From contig MKTT01000074.1 in NCBI GenBank assembly GCA_001898385.1, positions 62,001-126,000 of the forward strand: 64,000 nt of DNA, given 5' to 3'. Below, piece by piece: positions 8,669-18,486 of the stretch. The DNA is from Planctomycetales bacterium 71-10. Its GTDB lineage: Bacteria; Planctomycetota; Planctomycetia; Isosphaerales; Isosphaeraceae. Made by a program: the position numbers and the translations under genes. Each line of letters starts with the position of its first letter. Position 1 is the stretch's first letter. A model generated the notes under the pieces. That model was not told the DNA's origin and searched no databases. It worked only from the letters and a program-made list of their open reading frames with translations.

Positions 8669-9691
8669 CTACTTGGCGAACTCCGCGTGCGGGTGGGTGG
8701 TGTAGAAGTGGAGGCCGCGGCGGGGGTCGTTGAAGCGGTAGAAGGGGACGGCCCCGTCGACGGGCCCGGCGAGGACGTGGAAGGCGACGCCCTCGGATTG
8801 GAACAGGCGGGGGCGGATGCGCTCGGCGGCGGGGTCGGCGGTGTAGAGGTGGTCGATCCGGCCCCGGAACAGCTCGACGGGGGCCGCGCCCGGCGTGCCG
8901 GCGGCGGGGACGTAGCCGGCGATCCCCTCGGAGGTGAACGCGCCGGGGACGTCGATGGCCTCGGAGAGCGTGTAGCGATGGCCGCCGGTCCGCACGTTCA
9001 GCCAGCGGTGCAGGGGGACGAAGCCCTCGCGCGGCTGCTCCAGGACGTAGCCCAGGATCCCCTGGCGGTCGAGCCGGGTGAGGTCGAACTTCAGGGCGAC
9101 GAAGTCGCGGTCGTAGTCGATGCCGCAGAGGACGCCGTAGTCCTTGTACATCGCGGCGCGCTTCATGATCTCGGCGTTGAGCTTCTGGTTCACCGAATCG
9201 GCCTGGCCGTCGACGACCTGGGTGGCGATGGCGTCGAACTGCTTGCCCAGCAGCTTCGCCAGCAGGCCGGCCACGCCTTCCAGCTCGGTCCGCTTCACCT
9301 CGTCGACGTCGACGCGGAACCGCGGCGAGCCGTCGCGGCCGGCCTCGACGTTGACGCTCGCCTTGATCTCGAACCGGAACCTCCGCCAGCCGTCCTTCGA
9401 CTGCGACGTCGCCTCGGAGATCGGGCCGGCGGCCGGCGGCTTGTACTCCCCCTCGGCCGTGAACGCCGCCATCAACCTGCGCCGCTGGGGATCGATCCCC
9501 GCCAGGCGGAAGGAATGGACCGCCCCGCGGTACTTCTCCGCCTGCTGGAACGGGGCCTCCGGCAGCTTCTCGACCACGCCGGCGATGTAACCCTTCTCCA
9601 GCTTGATCTCCGTCGCGGCGAGGGCGGGGACGGCCGGGATCGCCAGGGCCATGAGCAGGCCGGCGAGGCGGGCGATGGCGTTTCCGTGCAT
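8669..9691 (-). CDS. Secreted protein with C-terminal DUF5648-like repeats
   Basis: 340 residues from the ATG at 9691, starting with a clear signal peptide (MHGNAIARLAGLLMALAIPA, cut after ALAA). The middle part (about 30-220) is an unassigned domain with alternating charged helices. From about residue 235 come three copies of the pattern 'P-h-x-R-(W/F)-x-N-x-R-x-G-x-H-x-Y-T' (FVPLHRWLNVRTGGHRYT; VELFRGRIDHLYTADP; VPFYRFNDPRRGLHFYTTHP), which define the DUF5648 lectin-like module seen in secreted and surface proteins. Function is unknown; carbohydrate binding is an inference. Confidence 0.65.
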   Translation of the reverse strand: MHGNAIARLAGLLMALAIPAVPALAATEIKLEKGYIAGVVEKLPEAPFQQAEKYRGAVHSFRLAGIDPQRRRLMAAFTAEGEYKPPAAGPISEATSQSKDGWRRFRFEIKASVNVEAGRDGSPRFRVDVDEVKRTELEGVAGLLAKLLGKQFDAIATQVVDGQADSVNQKLNAEIMKRAAMYKDYGVLCGIDYDRDFVALKFDLTRLDRQGILGYVLEQPREGFVPLHRWLNVRTGGHRYTLSEAIDVPGAFTSEGIAGYVPAAGTPGAAPVELFRGRIDHLYTADPAAERIRPRLFQSEGVAFHVLAGPVDGAVPFYRFNDPRRGLHFYTTHPHAEFAK

Positions 9692-9864
9692 GGCGGTCGC
9701 TCGATCCGTCGAGGTTGGTCCGATCCGGCCCGGAGCGTCGACCGCCGTTCTACCATCGGATCGGCGATCGGGCCAGGCGAACCCCGGTCGGGAATAGAGC
9801 CCTGGAATCGGGCCGATCGCGTCGCAGGTCGAACGGGCGTCCTGACGGCCTCCCTCTCCCTGGC

Positions 9865-10168
9865 GGCATAGGCATGGCCACGACTTTTCGACTCGGAATT
9901 TGGGAAGGACGGGGAGACATCCGACGTCCCCTCTCCCGCCGGGAGAGGGTGGCCCGAAGGGCCGGGTGAGGGTCGTAGGACCTGTTGAGATAGCCACGTT
10001 TTATAGCCGGCGGGGCCCACATGCCCTCCGCGCTCCGTCAACCCTCACCCGCCGCTGCGCGGCCGCCCTCTCCCGGCGGGAGAGGGGGCGCGATAGGCGG
10101 ACAAGGGCACGCTGGGGGGGCCATCTTCACCAAATTCCGAGTCGAAAAGTCGTGGCCATGCCTATGCC
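9865..10168. repeat. 304-base element with perfect 39-base terminal inverted repeats
   Basis: 9865-9903 and 10130-10168 are exact reverse complements over 39 bases (left begins GGCATAGGCATGGCCACGAC). Nested inside is a pair of REP-like modules, 9927-9972 (GCCGGGTGAGGG) and 10040-10088 (CCCTCACCC...), facing each other around a spacer. No open reading frame of note. A further half module follows at about 10167-10205. The rest of the gap to 10611 holds no recognisable gene. This looks like a composite or nested miniature element. Confidence 0.8.
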
Positions 10169-10611
10169 CTGGCGGGGGAAGGCGGCCCGGAGAGCCGGGA
10201 CGGTCGGGTTTTCTCGGAATCGTGAAATCGGAAGGCCGCGACCGGCGAATATATCGAGATGGAGGGGTCTCGCCCCCTTCGGATCTTTGACAACTCGTAT
10301 GTGGTGGAGCGGCTCGAATGCGGACCGCTCATGGCCGCGTCCGGCGCACGATCGGGGAGGCTCTCGCGACGCAAGCCAGCCGGCGAGGCCCGCCGGTTCG
10401 ACGTCCGACGCCGGCGGCGGGACGCTCTTTCAAGCATCGCAAAACGACGAACGGACCCAAGCCAATCACGACACAACGATATACACAAAAACAACTTGCG
10501 ACACGCAGGCCGGCGGCCGACGGTTACGAACGGCCCCGATGCGGCCGGACGGCCCGGGCCGCCGTGGAGGATGCGTCTCCTCCCGATTCGAGGGCCATCC
10601 CTCCGGCCGCG

Positions 10612-12885
10612 TCAATCCTCGGCCGCGCCCAGGACCAGGGTCGGCTTCAGGAACCGCGCGACGAGTCGCTCCTTCGAGAGGTTGGACGCGATCAGGCCGA
10701 CGCGGACCTGCTTCGGGAAGCGCACGGCGAGCAGGTGCGTGGCGGTCCAGTGGCCGTCGCGGCCGAACATGCAGCGGACGGCGTCCTGGGACCGGACGAT
10801 CCGGATGTCGATCGGTCCCTCGTGCACGCCCTCCACCCGCGGCGGCTCGGCCCGGCCGTTGCGGCGCATCTCGATGACGACCTCGCAGCTGACCTCCGGG
10901 CGGGGCCGCTGGGCGGTGGCCCCGCGCTCGATGCGCAGGTAGTTGCCCCGGTCCTCGAAGAGGATGAGGCCCTCGCCCTGATAGGTGTTGGGGAGGGTGT
11001 GCCCCTTGAGCTTCACGGGCTCCAGGCCGGGGATCATGGCGCCGTCCACCTGGACGCGGAGGTCGAAGTCGCCGTCGACGTCGGCGAGCGCCATGGGGGC
11101 GGCGCGGGGGGCGAATTCGGGCCCCAGGGCGTAGGCCCCGGGCGGGACCTCGATCGTCAGGGCGTCGCCGCGCCGCGTCAGCAGGCAGGACTTCGAAGGG
11201 TCGATCAGGGTGGCGAAGTCGGCCGAGACGGGGCGGGTCGAGTCGATCACGGCGTCGGAGGCGACGGACTCGGGCCCGGGCGGGATGACGAAGGTGAAGG
11301 GCTCGTCGACGTAGGGGCGGTTCGAACCGCCCCGGGCCACGACCTGGAGCGTGACCGAGGCCCCGGGCCCGCCGGCGACCCGCACGATCCCCCGGGCGAC
11401 GTCCCCCCGGCGGTTCAGCGGGGTCCGGTCGGCGTCCAGCATCTCGGGCCAGTCGGGCCGGGCCGGCTCCGGGACCGGGGCCTGGCCGCCGGTCAGGACC
11501 TCGACGTATTCGATCCTCCCGAACGGGTCGATCAGCCCCACGCGGACCTCCATGTCGACCTCGCCCGGGCGGGCCGCCGCGGGCCTCACGAGGATCCGGC
11601 CCGTCCGGCCCGCCAGCATCAGGGCCAGGTCGGACGCCGGCACGGCGAAGCCGATGTTGGCGTTGGCGAGGTGAGCGACCGCCACCCCCACCAGCCGGCC
11701 CTCCTCGTCGACCACCGGCCCGCCGCTGTTCCCCGGGTTGAGCGCCCCGTCGACCTGCACGAGCGAGACCCGGCCCCCCTCGCCCCGGCGCAGGCTGGAG
11801 ACCCGGCCGCCGGAGATCGTGATCGAGGGGTTGCGGCGGTTGTCGCGGTCGATCAGCCGATCGAGGTCGCCGAACGGGAAGCCGTGGATGAACAGCGGCG
11901 TCGTCTCGGCGGGCTCGGCGCCCCCCTCGACGTCGATCGGGCGCGGGGCGTCCGGGAGCCCTTCCACGACCAGCAGCGCCAGGTCTCGGCTGTCGCGACG
12001 GTCGTGGGCGACGACCCGCGCGGGCCGGCTGCACTCGCGGCCGGTGGTGTCGCCGCTGCGGAAGACGGCCGTGATCGGCGGCCAGATGGGGGGCGCGTCG
12101 ACGTCCTCGCGCCGGCCCCCGAACCTCGGATCCCGGGACTCCACGACGTGGTGGTTCGTGGCGATATAGACGGTCCCGCCCTCGGCCCGGACGACGAAGC
12201 CCGAGCCCGACGACGCGTTCGCCCCCTCGCCCACCTTCAGGTAGACCGTGGCGTCCTTGATCCGCCGGACCGTCTCCAGCCCGCCGGCCCGGGCGGGGGC
12301 GGCGTCGACCTCGGCGACGGCCGCCGGCCCGAGGCCCAGCCTCCGCGCCGGGGCCGCGGGCGGCTCCGCGGGGGCGGCGAACCTCGCCAGGCCCTGGACG
12401 ACTTCGCCCCACTCCGGCGTCCGCCCGACGGCGACGGCGACGGGGACAGGGGCGGGGAGCGAGGCGGGCTCGGGAGGGGGGCGGAGCAGCATCCCCCCGG
12501 CGACCCCCGCGCCGAAGATGCAGGCGGCGGCGAGGGCGATCGCGGCGTACCTCCCCCGCGGCCGTCCCTCCGTCTCTTCGATCGTCGTCGACGGCCCGGG
12601 GTCGGGCGCCTCCGGCGACGGGCTCGCCGCTTCGTCCGGCCCCGGGGCTCCGTCGGCCGCGGCCTCGCCCGCCGCGTCGAGCTTGGCCGGCTGCCCCATC
12701 GGGCTCACGGCCTCGGGCGGCGGGCAGGCCGGCGGAGCGACGGCGACGGGCGCCGTCGGATCGACGGCGATGACGATCCGAGCCCCGCAGGCCGGGCATT
12801 TCACCCGCCCGCCGGCGAAGGTCCTCGGGAGCAGGCCCCCGAAATTGCACAGGGGACATCGGAAGTCGCGCGGCATGGCACCCAT
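10612..12885 (-). CDS. Membrane-anchored trypsin-like serine protease with N-terminal zinc ribbon
   Basis: 757 residues (ATG at 12885; an ATG at 12876 is an alternative). Residues 1-40 form a zinc ribbon (C10, C13, C30, C33; CPLC and CPACG) that should face the cytoplasm. A Pro/Ala linker leads to one membrane helix at about 112-133. The S1 protease domain follows, with catalytic His in TNHHVVES (245 or 246), Asp301 (RDLALLVVEG) and Ser387 (NPGNSGGPV). The C-terminal ~330 residues are an unassigned beta-rich part. HtrA-like periplasmic quality control or processing is a reasonable inference, but no PDZ domain is evident. Cytoplasmic zinc ribbon plus exported protease suggests transmembrane signalling or regulated shedding. 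Confidence 0.8.
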   Translation of the reverse strand: MGAMPRDFRCPLCNFGGLLPRTFAGGRVKCPACGARIVIAVDPTAPVAVAPPACPPPEAVSPMGQPAKLDAAGEAAADGAPGPDEAASPSPEAPDPGPSTTIEETEGRPRGRYAAIALAAACIFGAGVAGGMLLRPPPEPASLPAPVPVAVAVGRTPEWGEVVQGLARFAAPAEPPAAPARRLGLGPAAVAEVDAAPARAGGLETVRRIKDATVYLKVGEGANASSGSGFVVRAEGGTVYIATNHHVVESRDPRFGGRREDVDAPPIWPPITAVFRSGDTTGRECSRPARVVAHDRRDSRDLALLVVEGLPDAPRPIDVEGGAEPAETTPLFIHGFPFGDLDRLIDRDNRRNPSITISGGRVSSLRRGEGGRVSLVQVDGALNPGNSGGPVVDEEGRLVGVAVAHLANANIGFAVPASDLALMLAGRTGRILVRPAAARPGEVDMEVRVGLIDPFGRIEYVEVLTGGQAPVPEPARPDWPEMLDADRTPLNRRGDVARGIVRVAGGPGASVTLQVVARGGSNRPYVDEPFTFVIPPGPESVASDAVIDSTRPVSADFATLIDPSKSCLLTRRGDALTIEVPPGAYALGPEFAPRAAPMALADVDGDFDLRVQVDGAMIPGLEPVKLKGHTLPNTYQGEGLILFEDRGNYLRIERGATAQRPRPEVSCEVVIEMRRNGRAEPPRVEGVHEGPIDIRIVRSQDAVRCMFGRDGHWTATHLLAVRFPKQVRVGLIASNLSKERLVARFLKPTLVLGAAED

Positions 12886-13014
12886 CCGATCGAGGCTTCG
12901 TGCGTGATCCCCTGGCCGACGCCCGTCCTTTCATGGAAGATGTCATGTGTCAGCGTACCGCATTTCGGGCCGAGATCAACCGCCGACGAGGGAGTCGGCC
13001 CGGAGGGGGGGGCG

Positions 13015-13671
13015 ATGTCGTCGTTCCGAGAGCGCTACGAGGCGGTGTTTCGGGCGTTCGGCCGGCCCCTGGGCGCGGGATGCGCCATGAGCGAGGCGAC
13101 GCTCGCGAAGGCCGAGGCGAGGCTGGGCGTGCGCATCCCGCGGGCGCTCCGCGAATACTACGCGATCGCCGGCCGGGAGGAGCGGTTCAACCTGGCCGAT
13201 CAACGGCTGCTGCCCCCGTCGAAGTGGGAGGTCGATTCGAAGCGGCTCGTGTTCATGGAGGAGAATCAGGTCGTCTGCATCTGGGGCGTCTCGTTGCGGC
13301 GCTTCGGCTCCAGCGACCCGCCCGTCTCCGAAGGATACCCCGACGCCGAGGGGGCCTCCTGGGTGCCGCTGAAGCGGACATGTTCGGCGTTCCTGATGGC
13401 CATGCTCCACCGCCAGGCCGCCTGCGGCGGGCTCCCGCACGCCCGCGCCGGCGAGGAGGTCCCGGCCTCGACGTTCAAGGCCCGGTTCCGGAAGCGGGAG
13501 TGGGCGTGCTACGGCGAACTCAAGGGCGAGGAGTACTTCAGCCGGCCCGGCCAGGTGGTCGCCCTCTCCCGCGAGGGCCCCGGGGATGGGCGATGGACGA
13601 TCTCGATCGCCGCCGGGACCCGGGACGGCCTCCGATCCCTGGCCGATGAACTCGGGCTTGGCGCCGGATGA
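13015..13671 (+). CDS. SMI1/KNR4-family protein
   Basis: 218 residues from the ATG at 13015, preceded by GGAGGGGG. The N-terminal half has the SMI1/KNR4 pattern: TLAKAEARLGVRIPRALREYYAIAG followed by a strand-rich part (LVFMEENQVVCIWGVSL) and a Trp-containing loop (EGASWVPLKRT). In bacteria this fold serves as an immunity protein against contact-dependent or polymorphic toxins, or as an adaptor. No toxin gene is adjacent here, so an immunity role is not supported by context. It lies between two minus-strand genes. Confidence 0.7.
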   Translation: MSSFRERYEAVFRAFGRPLGAGCAMSEATLAKAEARLGVRIPRALREYYAIAGREERFNLADQRLLPPSKWEVDSKRLVFMEENQVVCIWGVSLRRFGSSDPPVSEGYPDAEGASWVPLKRTCSAFLMAMLHRQAACGGLPHARAGEEVPASTFKARFRKREWACYGELKGEEYFSRPGQVVALSREGPGDGRWTISIAAGTRDGLRSLADELGLGAG

Positions 13672-13695
13672 GCCGACGGCCTCGGAGGCCGACGG

Positions 13696-16431
13696 TCAGA
13701 GCTCCATCGTCGCCCGGACGACGCCTTCTTCGAGGTCGCGGGTCGTCTTGAAGCCGAGGCGTTCGCAGACGCGGAGCATCTCGACGTTCTCGGGGAGCAC
13801 CTCGCCGACGACGCGGGCGACGCGCTCGTCGCGGCCGACTTGGAGGATGCGGCGGAGCAGCTCGGAGCCCAGGCCGCGGCCCTGGAACTCGTCGCTGACG
13901 ATCAGGGCGAACTCGGCGTCGTTCGTCTCCCGGATCTTGCTCAGGCGGCTGACGCCCCGGATGGCGCGGTCGCCGGTCTCGGGATCCTTGGAGACGGCGA
14001 CCAGGGCCATCTCGCGGTCGTAGTCGATGAAGCAGATGCGGGTCAGCCGCTCGTGGGCGACGCGGGTGCTGTACTTCATCGCGTGGAAGTAGCGGAGCGA
14101 CACGCTGCGATCGGAGAGCGTGGCGTGGAACTTCACCAGCAGGGGCTCGTCCTCGGGGCGGATCGGGCGGATCCGCAGCGGCTCCCCCTTCTTCGAGGTC
14201 CAGTCGAACGTGTACTGCGAGGGATACGGCCGGATCGCCGTGTGGGGGAGGTCCGCGGCGTGGATCAGCGGGCCGTGGACGATGATCCGGGCGTCCAGGA
14301 CGATCAGCCGGTCGGGCGAGGCGAACAGCGGGTTGACGTCGATCTCCTTGATCCAGGGCTGCTCGACGACCATGTCGCTGAACCGCACCAGCAGGCGTTC
14401 GAGCGCCGCCATGTCCACCGACGCCTGGCCGCGGATCCCCTTCAGGGCCGCGTAGACGCGCGTCTGCTCCATCATCCGGCGCGCGAGCGTCGTGTTCAGG
14501 GGCGGGAGGCCGAGGGCGCGGTCGCCGAGCACCTCGACGTGCCGGCCGCCGGCGCCGAACAGGAGCGCCGGGCCGAACTCGGGGTCGAGGCTGCTCCCCA
14601 GCATGACCTCCACGCCGGCGTCGGGCTGGACCATCGGCTGGACCCCCACGCCCCGGAAGTGCCCAGGCCCCGCCGCGGCCTCGACGGACCGCTCGATCGA
14701 GTGGAACGCGGCGCGGACGGCGTCGACGTCGTACAGGTTGAGGCGGACGCCGCCGACGTCGCTCTTGTGGGTGATGGTGGTGGAGTTCAGCTTGACCGCG
14801 ACCGGCCAGCCGAGTTCCGAGGCCGCGGCGACCGCCTCGTCGGCCGTGCTCGCGACGGCGGTCGGCACGGTGGGGACGTCGTAGAGCGTCAGCACACGCT
14901 TGGATTCGGCCTCGGTCAGGATCTCGCGGCCCTCGCGGCGGACGGCGGCCAGGATCGCCTCGGCCTGCTCGCGCGGCGAGCCGGAGGCGGCGTCGTCGGC
15001 GGGCATGGTCGGGGTCTGATACAGGCCCTGCAAGTTGTACGTCGACCGCCACATGAGGGCGAAGACGCGGGCGGCGGCGTCCGGGTGCGGGTAGGTGGGG
15101 ACGCCCGCCTCGGTGAGCGCCGCGGTCCCGCGCTCGATGGATTCGCCCCCCATCCAGCAGGCGAGGACCGGCTTGCCCAGCACCTTGGCGTGCTTCTTGA
15201 TCCGGTCGGCGACGGCGGTGGGGTCGGTGGCGGCCTGGGGGGTTAGGATCGTCAGCAGGCCGTCGACGCCGTCGTCCCGGGCCAGCGCCTCCACCGCCCG
15301 GCCGAAGCGCTCGGGGTCGGCGTCGCCCAGGACGTCGACCGGGTTGTCGCGGCTCCAGCCGGCGGGGAGGAAGGCGTCGAGGTCGCGCAGGACGTCGGCC
15401 GAGAGGTCGGCCGGCTCGGCGCCGTGCTCGACCAGGGCGTCGACCGCCAGCACGCCGGGGCCGCCCGCGTTGGTGACGATGGCCAGCCTCGGCCCGCGCG
15501 GGCGGGGCTGCTTGGAGAGGACGTCGGCCATGTCGAAGACGTCGGCGATCGAGTCCACCCGCAGGACGCCCACGCGGCGGAAGGCCGCCTCCAGCACCTC
15601 GTCCCCCCCCACCAGCGCCCCGGTGTGCGTCGCCGCCGCGCGGGCCGCCGCGTCGGACCGGCCGGCCTTCAGGACGATGATCGGCTTGGTCAGCGCGACC
15701 TCGCGCGAGGCCGACAGGAACGCCCTCGCGTCGCCGATCGACTCCATGTACAGGACGATGCTCTTGGTGTGCGGGTCGTCGCCCAGGTAGTCGATCAGGT
15801 CGCCCCAGCCGACGTCGACCATCGAGCCGACCGAGATGAACGCGCTGAAGCCGACGTTCTCCTTGCGGCTCCAGTCGAGCACGGCCACGTCCAGCGCGCC
15901 GCTCTGGCTGATGTAGCCGACGCTCCCCGGCCGCGCCGGGCTGTGGGCGAACGTGGCGTTCATGCCGCTGTGGGGCCGCATCACCCCCATGCAGTTCGGC
16001 CCGACCACCCGCAGGCCGCCGCGACGGGCCCGCTCCAGGATCTCGGCCTCCAGGCGGAGGCCGGCGGGCCCGGCCTCTCGAAACCCGGCCGAGATCACCA
16101 CGGCCCCCTTCACCCCGGCCGCCGCGCACTCCGAGATCACCCCAGGCACCGTCGCCGCGGGTGTCGCCACCACCGCCAGGTCGACCGGGTCGGGGACCGA
16201 GGCGACGTCCCGGTACGCCTTGATCCCCAGCACGTTCCGGCGGTTGGGGTTGATGGGGAAGACCGTCGCGCCGAACGGGTTGCTGATGAGGTTCCAGAGC
16301 ACGGCCCGCCCCGGGCTCCCCGCCTTCTCCGTCGCCCCGATCACGGCCACGGTCCGCGGCGCGAAGATCGCGTCCAGCGGCCTCTCCCCGGCCGCCTCTC
16401 CCGTGATCCGCCCCTTGAACAGCCGATTCAT
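13696..16431 (-). CDS. NDP-forming acyl-CoA synthetase fused to GNAT acetyltransferase (Pat-like)
   Basis: 911 residues. Domain order: CoA-binding Rossmann domain (about 20-120, [20 protein letters not shown]), succinyl-CoA-ligase-like domains (about 150-450, with [13 protein letters not shown] and [10 protein letters not shown]), ATP-grasp (about 500-720, [20 protein letters not shown]), and a C-terminal GNAT domain (about 745-905, [24 protein letters not shown]). This is the layout of the Pat/PatZ protein lysine acetyltransferases, which inactivate acetyl-CoA synthetase. A His in the THTGAL segment, the expected phosphohistidine, is kept, so the ligase half may still be active. The downstream 24 bases separate it from a convergent gene. 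Confidence 0.85.
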   Translation of the reverse strand: MNRLFKGRITGEAAGERPLDAIFAPRTVAVIGATEKAGSPGRAVLWNLISNPFGATVFPINPNRRNVLGIKAYRDVASVPDPVDLAVVATPAATVPGVISECAAAGVKGAVVISAGFREAGPAGLRLEAEILERARRGGLRVVGPNCMGVMRPHSGMNATFAHSPARPGSVGYISQSGALDVAVLDWSRKENVGFSAFISVGSMVDVGWGDLIDYLGDDPHTKSIVLYMESIGDARAFLSASREVALTKPIIVLKAGRSDAAARAAATHTGALVGGDEVLEAAFRRVGVLRVDSIADVFDMADVLSKQPRPRGPRLAIVTNAGGPGVLAVDALVEHGAEPADLSADVLRDLDAFLPAGWSRDNPVDVLGDADPERFGRAVEALARDDGVDGLLTILTPQAATDPTAVADRIKKHAKVLGKPVLACWMGGESIERGTAALTEAGVPTYPHPDAAARVFALMWRSTYNLQGLYQTPTMPADDAASGSPREQAEAILAAVRREGREILTEAESKRVLTLYDVPTVPTAVASTADEAVAAASELGWPVAVKLNSTTITHKSDVGGVRLNLYDVDAVRAAFHSIERSVEAAAGPGHFRGVGVQPMVQPDAGVEVMLGSSLDPEFGPALLFGAGGRHVEVLGDRALGLPPLNTTLARRMMEQTRVYAALKGIRGQASVDMAALERLLVRFSDMVVEQPWIKEIDVNPLFASPDRLIVLDARIIVHGPLIHAADLPHTAIRPYPSQYTFDWTSKKGEPLRIRPIRPEDEPLLVKFHATLSDRSVSLRYFHAMKYSTRVAHERLTRICFIDYDREMALVAVSKDPETGDRAIRGVSRLSKIRETNDAEFALIVSDEFQGRGLGSELLRRILQVGRDERVARVVGEVLPENVEMLRVCERLGFKTTRDLEEGVVRATMEL

Positions 16432-16518
16432 GGCGACGCCCCCTCGGCCCGAAGACCTGCCGATTCCTCGGCCCCATCGTAACCCGTCGGGCTCGCGGCC
16501 CGAAGGACGTGGAGGCCG

Positions 16519-17217
16519 TCAGCCTCCGCGACGGAGCAGCACGAACGCCAGCCCCGCGACGGCGACGTAATGAACGAGGGCCAGCAGCCAGACCTTCGCC
16601 CGGAACCCTCGCTTGTCGTCCGAGGTCTTGTGCCTGAACACGCGCTGGGCGAGCATCGCCCCCGGCGCGCCGCCGAGGAGAGCGAAACTCTGGAGGGCGC
16701 CCTCCGGTGTCCGGCGACTGAAGTCCTCTCGTCCTCGGCCGCGCTCGATGGCGACGTGCTTGTCGGCCCCGTAGGTCAGGAAGGCGACGACGGACGCTCC
16801 CCAACTCCAGGCGAGGTACAACGCCAGCAGCCCGACGCCCGCCCCGACCCTGGTGGTCCACACCCGGGCAGCCGCGGCGATGATCGCCGTCGCCGGTACG
16901 ACCAGGAGCCAACTCCCGGCGATCAGGTCCGGGATCACCCCGCGCCGGATGGAGCACTCGTAGGCCGACGCCCGCGACGCCCGGACGATCAGCCCGCCGA
17001 CGCCCATCGCGAGCGCCAGGCCCAACCCGACCGCCGCGACCGCACCCATCCCGACGCGGCTCCGGATCCACCCGGCATCCCGGAGCCGGGGCTCCAGCAG
17101 CACGACCACCAGAACCGCCGTCCCCATCGCCGAGGCCGCCAGCGCCGCATGGAACAGCCCCCAAGTCCACGCCGACGTCTGCGCCTCGCGCCGCCCCGAA
17201 CCGCCGAGAATCCCCAT
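16519..17217 (-). CDS. DUF1294 membrane protein
   Basis: 232 residues from the ATG at 17217; an in-frame ATG at 17235 would add six. Four or more hydrophobic segments precede the C-terminal DUF1294 signature: TYGADKHVAIERGRGREDFSRRTPEGALQSFALLGGAPGAMLAQRVFRHKTSDDKRGFR split by a loop, then a last helix (VWLLALVHYVAVAGLAFVLL). The usual DUF1294 protein is about 90 residues, so the first ~130 residues with three extra membrane helices are an extension. Function is unknown; the family is predicted to sit in the inner membrane. Confidence 0.7.
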   Translation of the reverse strand: MGILGGSGRREAQTSAWTWGLFHAALAASAMGTAVLVVVLLEPRLRDAGWIRSRVGMGAVAAVGLGLALAMGVGGLIVRASRASAYECSIRRGVIPDLIAGSWLLVVPATAIIAAAARVWTTRVGAGVGLLALYLAWSWGASVVAFLTYGADKHVAIERGRGREDFSRRTPEGALQSFALLGGAPGAMLAQRVFRHKTSDDKRGFRAKVWLLALVHYVAVAGLAFVLLRRGG

Positions 17218-17312
17218 CTCCGCCGCCCCTTCCATGAAATCGCCCGTCCTCGGCCGCCCTTGCGGTGTCCCCAGACTACGGCCGGAATCGAGGCCGGTCC
17301 ACGCGGCAGGCG

Positions 17313-17900
17313 CTAGATTCTCTCGCGGTCGGCTTCGAGTCCGGCGACCGTCCGGAGCATCCGCTGCTTCGCCAGGGAGGCCAGGTAGCGGTCGACGTCC
17401 ATCGGCGGATTCTTCAGGCTCGCCCGCTGACGCCTCGCGGCCTCGACGACGAGGTCGCGCGACGTCTCGAGCAACTGGACGCCGAAATCGTCGGGCGCGA
17501 TGGCCCGGATGCCGTGCGACCTCAGCCGATCCTCGGGGAAGTGCCTGAGATTGAAGGTGAGGACGACGTGCGCCCGGCCGTGGATCGCCGCCGCCAGGAC
17601 GTGACGGTCGTCGGGGTCGGGCAATTCCAGGGTATCGATGAGGGGCTCGTGGCCGACGACCAGGCAATCCAGCACATGGGCGTCCATCAGGTCCCGGATG
17701 CGCTCGATCTTACCCCAGGGTAGGTCGGGGTAGCCTTTCGCGACGTTCCTCATCCATTCGTCGTGGATCTGGCGAGTCCACCGCGCCCGGCAAGCGCCGA
17801 CGAGGGCCAGGTACATCAGGAAGCTGCGCAACGGGGCCGGGTAGAGGACGCAGGCGTCGTAGACGACCGTGAGGGGGGTTGGCCCGTCACTCGTATCCAA
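17313..17900 (-). CDS. PIN-domain toxin (VapC-like ribonuclease)
   Basis: 195 residues. VVYDACVLYPAPLRSFLM gives the first catalytic Asp, QIHDEWMRNV the Glu, PDPDDRHVLAAAI the second Asp and VLTFNLRHFP the last polar position, the standard PIN spacing. The C-terminal ~60 residues are an extension beyond the core fold. PIN toxins of this kind cut RNA, often tRNA or rRNA, in a magnesium-dependent way. Its start overlaps the upstream HTH gene by 14 bases, as expected for toxin following antitoxin in one transcript. Confidence 0.75.
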   Translation of the reverse strand: MDTSDGPTPLTVVYDACVLYPAPLRSFLMYLALVGACRARWTRQIHDEWMRNVAKGYPDLPWGKIERIRDLMDAHVLDCLVVGHEPLIDTLELPDPDDRHVLAAAIHGRAHVVLTFNLRHFPEDRLRSHGIRAIAPDDFGVQLLETSRDLVVEAARRQRASLKNPPMDVDRYLASLAKQRMLRTVAGLEADRERI

Positions 17901-18402
17901 GCCCCAGCTCCTGATCGAGGGCCGACAGGTCTTCGAGGGCCTGGACCCTGTCCCGCTCCATGGACCGCTTGTATTCCATCAGATCGGCCGGGCGGACGCG
18001 GCGGTGGGTGCCGACCTTCCGATAAGGCAGCCTCCCCTTCTCCATCGCCGCGATCAGGAAGGGCCTTGAAACGCCCAGGAGCGACGCCGCCTGGGTCGTG
18101 GTCAGCTCCCGGTCCGACGTCGCCTTCATGCCCCTTTTGGCATCTCGCCTCGGGGTCGAAACGATCTCGACCTCCCGGCCGTCGGCGAACGCGGCGAGCG
18201 CGCGAATCACGGCCCGGACGGCGGGCCGCGGCAGCGCCACGGACTCGTCCGGGCCGTCGCCCCGCGACGAGAGATGGATGTAGACCCGTCCCCGAGCGGC
18301 GTCGCCGAGCCGGCGGGCCAGCTTCCGGCTCGACTCGCGGGCGAGGCGGCTCTCCGCGGCCGTCGGCGCGATGCGTTCGGGCGTCGAAGCAGGGTCGTCC
18401 AT
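17887..18402 (-). CDS. Excisionase-family HTH antitoxin
   Basis: 171 residues. Residues about 100-150 contain a MerR/excisionase-type helix-turn-helix (LTTTQAASLLGVSRPFLIAA then MEKGRLPYRKVGTHRRV), followed by an acidic tail (LEDLSALDQELGLGYE) that could bind the PIN toxin. The N-terminal part is a small unassigned domain (SRGDGPDESVALPRPAVRAV). Partner of the overlapping PIN toxin downstream; such antitoxins repress their own operon. The ATG at 18402 is the only good start. Confidence 0.7.
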   Translation of the reverse strand: MDDPASTPERIAPTAAESRLARESSRKLARRLGDAARGRVYIHLSSRGDGPDESVALPRPAVRAVIRALAAFADGREVEIVSTPRRDAKRGMKATSDRELTTTQAASLLGVSRPFLIAAMEKGRLPYRKVGTHRRVRPADLMEYKRSMERDRVQALEDLSALDQELGLGYE

Positions 18403-18486
18403 GGTCCAATCTCCTCCCCCGGCATCCTATGGGGCAAGTGCAACAAATGCAACATCCGCAACGATCGGCATGCGGTCCATCTCGCT

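Noticed and set aside
10318..13014. Very long plus-strand open frame opposite the serine protease gene
   Set aside because: It is an antisense shadow. The minus-strand frame has coherent protease motifs, while the plus frame reads as Arg/Gly/Asp-rich low complexity. Only the last 657 bases, from the ATG at 13015, are a real gene (SMI1/KNR4).
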